64,000 nt of DNA from an uncultured Lachnospiraceae bacterium (GCA_947173945.1 CAMWGV010000003.1:17456-81455), one strand, 5' to 3'; positions 26,086-36,069 are shown, numbered from the stretch's first letter. Numbers and translations: made by a program. The notes: generated from the letters alone by a model not told the origin.

Positions 26086-26835
26086 ATGGCAGGCGAAGGA
26101 ATAAATTATGATAATTTAATTGTAAGGGGACTTAACAGAATCGGAGATGCAATGATATTGTCACTCTTAACGGTATTGTTCAGTATCCCTATTATAACGG
26201 CAGGAGCTTCACTTACTGCTGGCTATTATACTGCTATGCATGGTGTTGCAAAGGATGACGGATATGTGTGGAAAAAATTTATAAAAAGCTTCAAACAGAA
26301 TTTTAAGCAGTCAACGATTATGTGGCTCATATTTATGCTGTTATTCATAGTGTTTGGTGTTGATGTATGGTACTGGCAGACCATGTATGAAAATAAAACA
26401 GGCGGATTTATGGCTCAGCCTTTGCTTGTTGTTAGTGTAGTTTTATTTGCCCTTACGGTTATGACATTTATATTTGCATTTCCGTTACAGGCAAAATTTG
26501 ATAACACTGTAAAAGTACAGATAAAAAATGCATTTTTGCTCAGCATCAGATATGTGCCTACAACGATAGGTATCGTTTTTACAATGACGGCGGTTGCACT
26601 TATTTTCAAATTTCAACCATTGCTGGCAATCGTATTTTTTGTGCTTATCGGCTTTGGAATCCTCTTGTATTTTTTTGCATTTCTTATGCTTAGATGCTTT
26701 CAGGTATTTCTTCAGCCGGAAGGAACGGTGCAAGCGGAAGAAGTTGCAGAAACAAAAGAACCAGTACAAACTGGTGAAAAGGCAAAGTCTGTAGTAAAAA
26801 AAGAAATCGAAGACGAAAAAACAGAAGATGAATAA
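26086..26835 (+). CDS. DUF624 (YesL-like) membrane protein
   Basis: 249 residues: conserved N-terminus (LNRIGDAMILSLLTVLFSIP), about five membrane helices, then a charged C-terminal tail rich in Lys and Glu. DUF624 proteins often accompany sugar transporters; none is adjacent here. ATG 26086 has GGGAGA 7 bases before it, whereas the GTG at 26050 lacks a site. After the TAA the same frame continues with a similar charged 19-residue stretch, suggesting a recent shortening. Confidence 0.8.
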   Translation: MAGEGINYDNLIVRGLNRIGDAMILSLLTVLFSIPIITAGASLTAGYYTAMHGVAKDDGYVWKKFIKSFKQNFKQSTIMWLIFMLLFIVFGVDVWYWQTMYENKTGGFMAQPLLVVSVVLFALTVMTFIFAFPLQAKFDNTVKVQIKNAFLLSIRYVPTTIGIVFTMTAVALIFKFQPLLAIVFFVLIGFGILLYFFAFLMLRCFQVFLQPEGTVQAEEVAETKEPVQTGEKAKSVVKKEIEDEKTEDE

Positions 26836-27108
26836 GAGAAAAACACTGTAAAGCAAGAGATAAAAGAAGCCGTAACAGAGAAAAAAATAATTTAAACCTG
26901 CTGCGGCTCAATTAAGCTTGCAACATGGATATAATCGTTATGAAATGAATCTTTTCAATATGGTAATATAATTTCTGTATATCTGACACATTTGTTTTTA
27001 TAAACGGGTCTAAATATTTTTTCAAAAAATTTTAAAAAATAGCCAACCAATTTTTTAAAAAAAGTATCTATATTTATGAGACAACATATAGAGCTAAGGA
27101 GGAAAAAG
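26836..27108 (+). other. 273-base gap before the sigma factor gene
   Basis: Very AT-rich. Holds the in-frame remnant of the DUF624 tail (26836-26895) and runs of A and T near 27018-27065 that form AT-only inverted repeats. No confident promoter could be picked; the 671-residue sigma factor may use its own promoter type. Confidence 0.4.
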
Positions 27109-29124
27109 ATGGATGAAAATCAGATCAGACAGCTGGTCGAAAAGGTAAAACAGGGAGACCAGGCATCGTTTGAAACACTGTATATGGTAAGCAGCAGAGC
27201 GGTATATTTTATCTGTGTCAGCTTTCTCGGCGATGAGGAGGATGCAAAGGATGTTGTGCAGGAGGTCTATGTAACTGCATATGAAAAAATTTATCAACTG
27301 AATGATGGCGGGAAATTTGTTGCGTGGATTAACCAGATTGCGGTGAATAAATGTAAGAAGATTTTACTTAAAAAGACACCATCCTTTGTTGATGTGGAGG
27401 ATATGGAAAGTCGGTTGACAGAGGAAAATGAGAACTTTCTTCCAGAGGAATATATTACCCAAAAGGAAAAAAGAAAGCTTGTTATGGATATTATGAGAAA
27501 TTCTCTCACAGATATCCAGTACAAGACGGTAATACTTTATTACTTTAATGGACTGACAATTGATGAAATAGCGGATATTATGGAGTGCCCATCGGGAACG
27601 GTAAAGTACAGACTGAGTGTTGCACGTGCAAAAATCAGAGATGGCATACAGGTATACGAAAATAGAAATAACGACAAGCTTTACTCTGTTGTTGGGGTGC
27701 CATTGCTCATGCGTTTGTTGTATGAGGAGGTAAATTCCATGATAATACCTGACATGTTGCCACAGATTATGGGCACTGTCATGTCACGTTTTGCTGCGGG
27801 AAGCATGTCAGTACATGTAGGTGCTGCTGGTGATGCCATGGAAAATGTAGTTGGAAATGCAGCTGGAAATGTAGCGCAGGGTGCTGCGGGAGGGATTCTG
27901 AAAACAGGAATAGGTGCATTAAAGGTTAAAATTGCGATAGGGGTTGTTGCTGCAGCTGTTGTTGGAGTGGGTGCGTTTATTTTAATTAAAAATAATAAAT
28001 CAGATAAAGCTTTGGACAGTGAAGCAACATATGATATGGTGGATCAAAGTATAGATACTGAAATGGAGAATACAGAGGAAATTACTGTTGACACACAGGA
28101 GGAAGTGACAGAGGAGACAACAGCAGAAGAACCAGAGGTAACACAAAGTCTAGATGTAATCAGGTTACAAGCGTATTCTGAAAATCGTGATGGAGAGGAT
28201 GTGATATCTGGTCACATCAAGGATATTTCATACGGACGGAATGAGATGTATAACCATCTTACGATTTTGGGAGATGATGGTCATTTATATTCCTATTATA
28301 ACGATGGTGCCTTGGGTTATAAAATATACGACTTTGGGAAACCAAGCTGGGATATTTCCGATATTGATATTATAAGCTCAGATATAGATGGAGGTTCTAC
28401 GGGAGATTTTATGCTTATAGAGGACAATCACTATTATTATGTCAGTATAAAAAATGATGAAATAATTGGGACTGTGGATGGCACTATGTTCGATGGCAGA
28501 GAAATACGAAAAATCGGAAGAAGGGCTACTTATCCGGGTGGATTTGATGTTTATTGCGAAGATGGAAGCTGGTATCATATTGCAGTATCAGATTTGGATG
28601 AAGAACCTTCCGATAATTTCACATACGTAGACTCTCAGCGTTTTCTCAAGGATTTTACGGGTGGTAAAATATTAGTTCCTGATGGGATGGAATTGAAGGA
28701 CACGGTAAACGACTGCCTTTTATTCTCTGACGGAAAGCTTTATATGGAAGATTATATTGGTGCACCGATAGAAGGAACGGAAGCTTATACATTTACAAAA
28801 TTGTATGATATAGATAGCTTTGATTACACGGCTATTGCCATAACGGATACAAATGATATGCTGCTTATAGGAGCCGATGATGGAAAGTTGTTTTCCGACC
28901 TGAAGACAATAAAATTGCCAGAGTCAGAAATTCTTGATGTATGGTACGCCAGAGGAGTATTGCTTGTTAAAACAGCTGATGGTTACTATAGCTGTGTGTT
29001 GGACGAAAGTACAAGCCTGCAACCGGATGAAGTCTTTAATTCCTTGACGGAAGATGTAGTTGAAATTTCAGACTGGTACGTTTTGCTCTCTGATGGATAT
29101 GTATATGAGTTTCCATCTTATTAA
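27109..29124 (+). CDS. ECF sigma factor fused to a membrane helix and extracytoplasmic domain
   Basis: 671 residues. Residues 5-85 are sigma region 2 (GDQASFETLYMVS, DEEDAKDVVQEVYVTAYEKI) and 120-185 are region 4 with the helix-turn-helix (LTIDEIADIMECPSGTVKYR). A Gly/Ala-rich linker leads to one membrane helix near 271-292 (IAIGVVAAAVVGVGAFILI), an acidic linker, and about 320 residues predicted outside the cell. ATG 27109 follows GGAGG. A one-protein signal system without a separate anti-sigma factor seems likely; release could need proteolysis. Target genes are unknown. Confidence 0.85.
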   Translation: MDENQIRQLVEKVKQGDQASFETLYMVSSRAVYFICVSFLGDEEDAKDVVQEVYVTAYEKIYQLNDGGKFVAWINQIAVNKCKKILLKKTPSFVDVEDMESRLTEENENFLPEEYITQKEKRKLVMDIMRNSLTDIQYKTVILYYFNGLTIDEIADIMECPSGTVKYRLSVARAKIRDGIQVYENRNNDKLYSVVGVPLLMRLLYEEVNSMIIPDMLPQIMGTVMSRFAAGSMSVHVGAAGDAMENVVGNAAGNVAQGAAGGILKTGIGALKVKIAIGVVAAAVVGVGAFILIKNNKSDKALDSEATYDMVDQSIDTEMENTEEITVDTQEEVTEETTAEEPEVTQSLDVIRLQAYSENRDGEDVISGHIKDISYGRNEMYNHLTILGDDGHLYSYYNDGALGYKIYDFGKPSWDISDIDIISSDIDGGSTGDFMLIEDNHYYYVSIKNDEIIGTVDGTMFDGREIRKIGRRATYPGGFDVYCEDGSWYHIAVSDLDEEPSDNFTYVDSQRFLKDFTGGKILVPDGMELKDTVNDCLLFSDGKLYMEDYIGAPIEGTEAYTFTKLYDIDSFDYTAIAITDTNDMLLIGADDGKLFSDLKTIKLPESEILDVWYARGVLLVKTADGYYSCVLDESTSLQPDEVFNSLTEDVVEISDWYVLLSDGYVYEFPSY

Positions 29125-29146
29125 AATATTTAGATTATGAAGGATT

Positions 29147-29197
29147 GCAGTGGTAGGAATTGCTCATATCAGATGGCTTGCCTGCCACAGCCCCTTT
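29147..29197 (+). terminator. Possible terminator after the sigma factor gene
   Basis: GTGGTAGG near 29150 can pair with CCTGCCAC near 29178, followed by the short, interrupted T-rich stretch CCCCTTTTC. The stem is imperfect and the T-run short, so this is tentative. Confidence 0.45.
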
Positions 29198-29268
29198 TCA
29201 ATTGTATTATAGGAAATGAACGATAGCGTCAAAGATGCTTTGTTCTTTAGTATAAGGAGATTTGTAGC

Positions 29269-29787
29269 ATGGGACGAAAAGTATCAAAAGCAACAAATAA
29301 CATATATTATATTGCTCGTGCAAGAGCCGCAAAAGAAAATAATATTTATGCAAGCCGAGAAAAAGCTGCTTTAGAGTTGGGAATAGAACGAAGTCGTTTG
29401 ACACGAATTGAGCTTGGTCAGGTGGAGCCTTATGCAGAGGAAGTTGATATTATGGCAACTGCATATAATGCCCCACTTTTATGTATGGAGTTTTGTGACA
29501 ATATATGTCCTATAGGAATCCACAGGCTGGAGGAACAGGCAAAATACATGAAACCCGACTCCATAGAGCACCTTGTGCTTCGATTTTTAAGTTCTTCCCA
29601 GAGTATGAACGACCTCTCAAAAATACTTGTAAATATTACACAGGACGGTATGATTGATAAAACAGAAATCCATGACCTTCAGGATGTCCTTAAAGTCATG
29701 GATTCCGTATCCGAAAATATAGAAGCCATTCGCTTTTGGGTTATGAATGACCCTGTTTTCCGTTCATATTTTGAGAGTGAAAACTAA
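29269..29787 (+). CDS. XRE-type helix-turn-helix regulator
   Basis: 172 residues. N-terminal HTH (ASREKAALELGIERSRLTRI) and a C-terminal helical region with a CDNICPIG cysteine pair and a potential dimerisation helix. The Cys pair could bind a metal or sense redox state. AAGGAG ribosome site; followed by a terminator. Target unknown. Confidence 0.8.
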   Translation: MGRKVSKATNNIYYIARARAAKENNIYASREKAALELGIERSRLTRIELGQVEPYAEEVDIMATAYNAPLLCMEFCDNICPIGIHRLEEQAKYMKPDSIEHLVLRFLSSSQSMNDLSKILVNITQDGMIDKTEIHDLQDVLKVMDSVSENIEAIRFWVMNDPVFRSYFESEN

Positions 29788-29842
29788 TACTTAAATATGT
29801 ATAGCGTATTATATATCACGTTTTCATATTCACCAATTCATA

Positions 29843-29864
29843 GCCACCTGTCCGGTGGCTTTTT
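29843..29864 (+). terminator. Terminator after the XRE regulator
   Basis: GCCACC (29843-29848), 5-base loop, GGTGGC (29854-29859), then TTTTT. It touches the stop codon of the convergent minus-strand gene. Confidence 0.85.
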
Positions 29865-30465
29865 ATTCAAAACTGATATCTATATTTTCAACTGCCTGTG
29901 CCATTGTATCTTCAACACTGACAACCTCAGGCCCTGCGGCAAATGCTTCGGTATTATTTGCCTCCTCCATTGCATCAATTTTTTCTTTCTTTTCTTCATC
30001 ATCCCAGAGTGAATCGTGTTTCTTTTTGTCTCTGTATTTCGCCAGAGCACCTGCACTTTTTGCCATCTGGTAAAGCTTCTCATCAAAATCCATAAGTTTT
30101 TTTTCGTCCTGTGATGGTACTTGATCCCCATGCATGATTCTTCGGGCAATAATAAGGATTTTACTTAACTCCTGTCCGGCCTCCTCCATCGCTTCAGCCT
30201 GTTGCTGTCCGGAAATTTTATCGAGCTCGGTAGACCATTGTTCTAAGAGCTTATCCATGTAAGCATGGTATTCGTCGTATTTTTCGGATACTGCATTGTA
30301 TTGAAGTTCCAGTACCGCTGCTTCATCCTTGTAAATTTCAGCTCCGTTTTCCGTTTTCTTTATTTTCTCATTCAGCTCCTGCTTTTTCTTTGCTAAATTG
30401 CACTTTTGTTCATTATATGAACGTAATTGTACATTGTAGGTTTTTCTTGCGTCTTCAATTCTCAT
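29863..30465 (-). CDS. Coiled-coil protein, 200 aa
   Basis: Not recognised at family level. Residues 1-100 form charged coiled-coil helices (KKKQELNEKIKKTENGAEIY); a helical region (KILIIARRIMHGDQVP, EKLYQMAKSAGALAKY) and an acidic tail follow. No membrane segments. ATG 30465 is supported by AAAGGAG about 9 bases upstream (the frame is open to 30492). Looks cytosolic. Confidence 0.6.
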   Translation of the reverse strand: MRIEDARKTYNVQLRSYNEQKCNLAKKKQELNEKIKKTENGAEIYKDEAAVLELQYNAVSEKYDEYHAYMDKLLEQWSTELDKISGQQQAEAMEEAGQELSKILIIARRIMHGDQVPSQDEKKLMDFDEKLYQMAKSAGALAKYRDKKKHDSLWDDEEKKEKIDAMEEANNTEAFAAGPEVVSVEDTMAQAVENIDISFE

Positions 30466-30791
30466 GGCACTACACTCCTTTATAAATTGCATTTTATATA
30501 ACTACATGGTTAACAATCAGGAAATGAGTTGACAGATAAAGTCAGCGAAACCAAACAGAAAATGGGTATAGTAATACCATACCTTTTGTACATTAAGCTT
30601 CATCCATGAAGTATTTCACTCAAATCCTTTTGAGAATATACTGTTACATATATATCGGCTGTTTATATAATAAATATAACCCCCCAAAACTATAAACACC
30701 AGCCCATTTATAATTTGTTTTCGGCAAAGGACTGATACTGTATGTCATGTTTTCATAGAAAACTTGACATAACCAATGGATAGGTTTATTA
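30466..30791. other. 326-base gap with an inverted repeat
   Basis: AT-rich with no gene seen. An inverted repeat, TATGTCATGTTTTC (30741-30754) and GAAAACTTGACATA (30758-30771) with one mismatch and a 3-base loop, lies 20 bases beyond the 3' end of the membrane protein gene. No T-run follows on either strand, so it may be an operator or a weak terminator. Confidence 0.45.
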
Positions 30792-31823
30792 TTACAGCTT
30801 CTGAAAATGCTCTTTCACTGCCTTATTTGCGATTAAGACACATACAGCGATGGCATCTATAACTGATTCTGCTAAATATAAAATCTGTAAATGTACGATA
30901 TTGTAAGGCAGATTTTTAAGTATGAAAATTATCATTAGGGCAGCAGCAATATAATTGCTGTAAGGGACGCCTAAGCAAAACATATACATAATTATGAATG
31001 CTGCAAGCAGGCTTATGGCAGTTTCTGCGTTTAATCCATTAGCTAAGTTAATCCATGCTGCATTAGCTTCAATTGCAAAATTAACACATGCTTTTATTAT
31101 AAACCAAAAGCCAACCCATGCGGCTATCTTTCTGCCTGTGCTCTGTTTTGTAGTTGACTTTTTTCTGCTTGCAGGAATTGTTATTTTACTATGCTCATCT
31201 TTTATGATACATGCAGGTCTGCCCTCATACATAATTACAGACCATGTATCATTTCTTTGAATAGCCCTGAAAAAAAATTCATTTATTTCTGTTTTAAAGA
31301 CAATAGGTTTTCCGTTGTCATCATAAGTCCCTATCAGAACCTGATAAATCAATAAATTTGTGCCAGGTCGAGGTACGGGAAAATAGAGTTCCTTGTATTT
31401 GAGTAAAATACCATTTCTTTTACTGAAGCTGTCGTGATTGTTAAACACCTTTGTCATTTTAATTCCGTTATATAAACAGATTGCGCTGAGAAGTCCCAAA
31501 GCTGTAATATATATTAAAATACTGGCAGCTGTTAAATCCTCCTGTTTGGAAATACTGATGAGACCTATAATTGTCAGAATATCTATGAATATGGTAAAGG
31601 TTATAAACCCTACACTGTCATGGATGTGGCTTTTTATGTTTTTAATATCGTTCGTATCAACAGGTTGGATATTCAAAGAATCTTGTATTTGTATTAGTTT
31701 ATCTGAATATGGGTTGATAGCCCTCATTCTGAGCTTTGGAATGCTATTGGCAATTAGGGAACAGATTGTTAAAGGCAAAAGTAAACAAAATAAAAATACG
31801 CCGAATATTATAAGATTGTCCAT
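30792..31823 (-). CDS. Polytopic membrane protein, 343 aa
   Basis: Not recognised. One N-terminal helix, two helices at about 70-115, a soluble central region (about 120-230), then several C-terminal helices from about 235. The central region could be a PH-like or DUF domain facing the cytoplasm. GGAGG precedes ATG 31823. Isolated gene, divergent from pyruvate kinase. Confidence 0.65.
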   Translation of the reverse strand: MDNLIIFGVFLFCLLLPLTICSLIANSIPKLRMRAINPYSDKLIQIQDSLNIQPVDTNDIKNIKSHIHDSVGFITFTIFIDILTIIGLISISKQEDLTAASILIYITALGLLSAICLYNGIKMTKVFNNHDSFSKRNGILLKYKELYFPVPRPGTNLLIYQVLIGTYDDNGKPIVFKTEINEFFFRAIQRNDTWSVIMYEGRPACIIKDEHSKITIPASRKKSTTKQSTGRKIAAWVGFWFIIKACVNFAIEANAAWINLANGLNAETAISLLAAFIIMYMFCLGVPYSNYIAAALMIIFILKNLPYNIVHLQILYLAESVIDAIAVCVLIANKAVKEHFQKL

Positions 31824-31896
31824 ATGATTCCTCCGTTCAATTTAATTTGTTCCATACACTTTTTAAATAAATATTGAAAATATAACAAATAATTGA

Positions 31897-31925
31897 TTTA
31901 CAAATATATCGTCAGTTTGTATAAT
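31897..31925 (+). promoter_or_regulatory. Predicted pyruvate kinase promoter
   Basis: TTTACA (31897-31902) and TATAAT (31920-31925), 17-base spacer, leaving about 70 bases of leader before the pyk ribosome site. Confidence 0.75.
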
Positions 31926-32001
31926 TAAAATAATAATTATATTTTGAACGGATAAGGGTTATTATTAGAATATACTTTATGAATTCAGAAAGGAAATCGT
32001 T

Positions 32002-33420
32002 ATGAGAAAGACAAAAATAGTATGTACTATGGGACCTGCAACTGAGGATGAGGCTGTTCTTCGCAAGCTTATTGAGGAAGGTATGGATGTCGCAAGGTTG
32101 AATTTTTCACATGGAACCCATGATGACCATAAGGAACGTATAGAAATGATAAAGAAGCTGAGAAAGGAATTGGACAAGCCGGTTGCCATTCTTCTCGATA
32201 CGAAGGGACCTGAAATCAGAACAAGGGATTTTGAGGGCGGAAAGGTTGAGGTTGTTGATGGGCAGACATTCACACTTACAACAAGAGAAATTTTAGGAGA
32301 CAACACGGTTGCGTCCATTACGTATAAGGATCTTGCAAACGACGTTGAAGTCGGAACGATTATTCTCATAGATGACGGACTGATAAAAATGGAAGTGGAA
32401 GAGATAAATGACGAGGATGTACGATGCAAGGTTATAAATGGCGGTGTTATTTCCAATCACAAGGGAATTAATGTCCCGGGCATCCATCTTAACATGCCGT
32501 ATATGAGTGACAAGGATATTGAAGATATTAAATTCGGTATAGAAAATGATGTTGATTTCATAGCTGCATCTTTTGTGAGAAGTGCAAAGGATGTACTCGA
32601 AATAAGAGATTTGTTAAATGCAAATGGCGGCGAAGATATAAACATTATATCCAAAATAGAAAATGCAGAGGGTATTAACCATATTGATGATATAATATAT
32701 GTCTCGGATGGTATTATGGTTGCAAGAGGAGACATGGGAGTAGAGATAGCCGGTGAGGAGGTTCCGATTGTCCAGAAAATGATTATCAGAAAGGTTTACA
32801 ATGCAGGAAAACAGGTTGTAACCGCTACCCAGATGCTTGATTCCATGATGAAAAATCCAAGACCTACAAGGGCAGAGACTACAGACGTTGCAAATGCAAT
32901 ATATGATGGAACGAGTGCCATTATGCTTTCCGGAGAAACTGCAGCAGGTCTTTATCCGGTAGAATCGGTACAGACAATGGTGAGAATTGCGGAAAGAACA
33001 GAGCAGGATATTGATTACAGGAAGAGATTTTTCCAAAGGGAGAGAAAGGCAAATCCAAATGTGACGGATGCAGTGTGCCATGCTACCTGTACAACAGCCA
33101 TTGATTTAAACGCAAGTGCAATTGTAACGGTAACAAAATCAGGAACGTCAGCAAGAATGATTTCAAAATACAGGCCTACATGCAATATTATTGCAGGTAC
33201 GACAAGTAATAAGGCATGTAGACAGCTTAATATGTCATGGGGAGTAACACCAATCCATCTTGAGGAAAAAAATGAAATATTTGATTTGTTCGACCATGCA
33301 GTTGACACTGCAAAGGATAAGGGACTGCTTGAATCAAAGGATATAGTAGTTCTTACGGCGGGTGTACCTCTCGGAGTTTCGGGGAACACAAATATTCTTA
33401 AGGTGGAAACAGTTGAGTAA
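32002..33420 (+). CDS. pyk: Pyruvate kinase
   Basis: 472 residues. Motifs: MRKTKIVCTMGPAT at the N-terminus, RLNFSHGTHDDH, the catalytic Lys/Mg region (IISKIENAEGI, MVARGDMGVEI) and TATQMLDSM. Length matches the short form without the extra C-terminal PEP-synthase-like domain of some Firmicutes. Converts PEP and ADP to pyruvate and ATP, feeding the split PFL at 43465. Own promoter at 31897. Confidence 0.97.
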   Translation: MRKTKIVCTMGPATEDEAVLRKLIEEGMDVARLNFSHGTHDDHKERIEMIKKLRKELDKPVAILLDTKGPEIRTRDFEGGKVEVVDGQTFTLTTREILGDNTVASITYKDLANDVEVGTIILIDDGLIKMEVEEINDEDVRCKVINGGVISNHKGINVPGIHLNMPYMSDKDIEDIKFGIENDVDFIAASFVRSAKDVLEIRDLLNANGGEDINIISKIENAEGINHIDDIIYVSDGIMVARGDMGVEIAGEEVPIVQKMIIRKVYNAGKQVVTATQMLDSMMKNPRPTRAETTDVANAIYDGTSAIMLSGETAAGLYPVESVQTMVRIAERTEQDIDYRKRFFQRERKANPNVTDAVCHATCTTAIDLNASAIVTVTKSGTSARMISKYRPTCNIIAGTTSNKACRQLNMSWGVTPIHLEEKNEIFDLFDHAVDTAKDKGLLESKDIVVLTAGVPLGVSGNTNILKVETVE

Positions 33421-33440
33421 TTATAGAAAAGAGGAATAGT

Positions 33441-34859
33441 ATGTACAATCCAAAATCTTTGAAAGCAGAAGAATTCATAGATGATGAGGAGATAAAAGAA
33501 ACGCTTGCATTTGCAGATGCTAACAAGAATAATTTTGAACTTATTGATAGTATCCTGGAAAAGGCGAAGCAGTTAAAGGGACTTAGTCATAGGGAGGCAT
33601 CAGTTTTACTTGCGTGTGAGGATACTGGCAGGATAGAAAAAATGTATGCCTTGGCAGAACAGATTAAGAAGGATTTTTACGGTAACAGAATTGTTATGTT
33701 TGCGCCTTTGTATCTGTCCAACTATTGTATAAATGGATGCAAATACTGCCCATATCACATAGCAAACAAGCATATAGCAAGAAAAAAACTTACTCAGGAG
33801 GAGATAAGGAAAGAGGTTATAGCCTTGCAGGATATGGGGCATAAGCGGCTTGCCATAGAGGCAGGTGAGGACCCTCAAAATAATCCGATAGAGTATATTT
33901 TAGAGTGTATTAAGACCATTTACAGCATAAAGCATAAGAATGGTGCCATAAGAAGAGTAAATGTTAATATAGCCGCAACAACGGTTGAGGAATATCGTAT
34001 GCTTGCAGACGCAGGCATAGGTACATATATTTTGTTTCAGGAAACGTACAATAAAAAGAGCTATGAGGAATTGCATCCATACGGACCAAAAAGCGATTAT
34101 GCATACCACACAGAGGCTATGGACAGAGCTATGGAGGGTGGTATTGATGATGTGGGGCTTGGGGTCTTGTTTGGGCTTGAGCTTTACCGATATGAGTTTG
34201 CCGGACTTCTGATGCATGCGGAGCATTTGGAGGCTGTTCATGGTGTCGGACCGCATACCATAAGTGTTCCGAGAGTAAAGCATGCGGATGATATCGATCC
34301 GGAAGCATTTGACAATGGTATAGATGATGATACATTTGCAAAAATATGTGCACTCATAAGAATAAGCGTGCCATATACAGGAATGATTATTTCCACAAGG
34401 GAGAGTCAGCAGGTAAGAGAAAAGGTTATCCGACTTGGAGTGTCACAGATAAGTGGTGCATCCCGTACAAGTGTAGGTGGATATTATGAGCCTGAACCGG
34501 AGGAGGAAAACTCTGAGCAATTTGATGTAAGCGATAAGAGAACCCTGGATGAGGTTGTGAGATGGCTTATGGAGCTTGGATATATACCAAGCTTTTGTAC
34601 GGCGTGCTACAGGGAAGGCAGAACCGGAGACAGATTTATGTCTCTTTGTAAGTCAGGTCAGATTCAAAATTGCTGTCATCCGAATGCACTTATGACGCTG
34701 AAAGAATTCCTTTGTGACTATGCCTCAGAGGATACAAGGAAAATCGGTGAAGCACTTATTGAGGCAGAGCTTGACAACATACCGAAGGAAAAGGTACGTC
34801 AGGTGTGCAGAGAGAATCTTGCAAATATTGAACAAGGCATGAGAGATTTCAGATTTTAA
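33441..34859 (+). CDS. hydG: [FeFe] hydrogenase maturase HydG
   Basis: 472 residues. Radical SAM enzyme of the ThiH family with CX3CX2C at Cys96, Cys100 and Cys103 (CINGCKYC) and a C-terminal second cluster site (CTACYREGRTGDRF and later Cys). It splits tyrosine to make CO and CN for the H-cluster. Adjacent to hydF; the third maturase HydE and the hydrogenase itself are not in this window. Confidence 0.95.
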   Translation: MYNPKSLKAEEFIDDEEIKETLAFADANKNNFELIDSILEKAKQLKGLSHREASVLLACEDTGRIEKMYALAEQIKKDFYGNRIVMFAPLYLSNYCINGCKYCPYHIANKHIARKKLTQEEIRKEVIALQDMGHKRLAIEAGEDPQNNPIEYILECIKTIYSIKHKNGAIRRVNVNIAATTVEEYRMLADAGIGTYILFQETYNKKSYEELHPYGPKSDYAYHTEAMDRAMEGGIDDVGLGVLFGLELYRYEFAGLLMHAEHLEAVHGVGPHTISVPRVKHADDIDPEAFDNGIDDDTFAKICALIRISVPYTGMIISTRESQQVREKVIRLGVSQISGASRTSVGGYYEPEPEEENSEQFDVSDKRTLDEVVRWLMELGYIPSFCTACYREGRTGDRFMSLCKSGQIQNCCHPNALMTLKEFLCDYASEDTRKIGEALIEAELDNIPKEKVRQVCRENLANIEQGMRDFRF

Positions 34860-34881
34860 ATTCTGTAGGAGGAAAACGGGT

Positions 34882-36069
34882 ATGAACAGTACACCATCGG
34901 CTAACAGATTACATATAGGCTTTTTCGGAAGAAGAAATGCAGGTAAATCATCGGTGGTGAATGCTGTTACAAATCAGGATATGTCAGTTGTTTCGGATGT
35001 TCTCGGAACGACAACGGATCCTGTTACAAAAGCAATGGAGCTTCTTCCCATAGGACCGGTCCTTATTATAGATACACCGGGATTTGACGATAATGGGGAA
35101 ATCGGTGGACTCCGTGTCGGGAAAACAAAGCAGGTGCTCAACAAAACAGATGTGGCTATTCTCGTAGTAGACTCAACCGAGGGAATGGGCGACAGTGACA
35201 ATGAGCTTATCGAATTATTTAAAGCAAAAAACATTAACTACCTCGTTGTATACAATAAATGTGACCTGCTTTCGGTGAAAGACATGCGACGTCTTGCTGA
35301 AGAAGATAATGCAGTGCTTGTCAGTGCAAAGGACAAGAAAAATATAGATCAGTTAAAGGAAAAAATAACACTTATAGCGGGAAACAGGGACGAACGGCCT
35401 CTTGTGTCAGATTTGGTGGATAGTGGTGACGTTGTTATTCTTGTGGTACCGATAGATTCTGCCGCACCAAAGGGCAGACTTATACTTCCTCAACAGCAGG
35501 TGATACGGGATTTACTTGATGCGGGTGCTGTACCGATGGTAGTAAAAGAAAATGGGCTGGCATCTGCCATGGACAGGTTAAATGTAAAGCCGCATATGGT
35601 AATTACTGACAGTCAGGTATTTAATATAGTGAAAAATATTGTGCCGGACGACATAAGCCTGACATCCTTTTCCATACTTATGGCAAGGTACAAGGGATTT
35701 CTTAACACAGCAGTTGCCGGTGTCAGGTCGCTTGATACACTGGAAAGCGGAGATAAGATTCTTATTTGTGAGGGATGTACACATCACAGACAGTGTGAGG
35801 ATATAGGAACTGTAAAGCTTCCGGCATGGCTTCAGGAGTATACAGGAAAGCATTTGCAATTTTCTTACACATCAGGAACAGAATTTCCTGAGGATCTTAC
35901 GGAATACAGGCTTATAGTACATTGTGGAGGATGTATGTTAAATGAAAAAGAGGTACTTTACCGTATGAAGTGTGCAGTGGATTCGGGAATACCATTTACA
36001 AATTATGGAACCGTTATTGCGTTTATGCAGGGAATACTGGACAGGGCTGTAAAGCCTGTAATGATATAG
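34882..36069 (+). CDS. hydF: [FeFe] hydrogenase maturation GTPase HydF
   Basis: 395 residues. N-terminal GTPase (GRRNAGKSSVVNAV, DTPGFDD, YNKCDLL), a middle dimerisation region, and a C-terminal [4Fe-4S] domain with CTHH and HCGGC ligands. Scaffold on which the 2Fe subcluster is assembled and handed to hydrogenase. AGGAGG ribosome site 22 bases after hydG, so an operon. Confidence 0.95.
   Translation: MNSTPSANRLHIGFFGRRNAGKSSVVNAVTNQDMSVVSDVLGTTTDPVTKAMELLPIGPVLIIDTPGFDDNGEIGGLRVGKTKQVLNKTDVAILVVDSTEGMGDSDNELIELFKAKNINYLVVYNKCDLLSVKDMRRLAEEDNAVLVSAKDKKNIDQLKEKITLIAGNRDERPLVSDLVDSGDVVILVVPIDSAAPKGRLILPQQQVIRDLLDAGAVPMVVKENGLASAMDRLNVKPHMVITDSQVFNIVKNIVPDDISLTSFSILMARYKGFLNTAVAGVRSLDTLESGDKILICEGCTHHRQCEDIGTVKLPAWLQEYTGKHLQFSYTSGTEFPEDLTEYRLIVHCGGCMLNEKEVLYRMKCAVDSGIPFTNYGTVIAFMQGILDRAVKPVMI

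Noticed and set aside
29797..30073. Plus-strand open frames over the coiled-coil gene
   Set aside because: They run through a terminator and oppose a gene with a good start; hydrophobic noise from the antisense of charged coiled coil.
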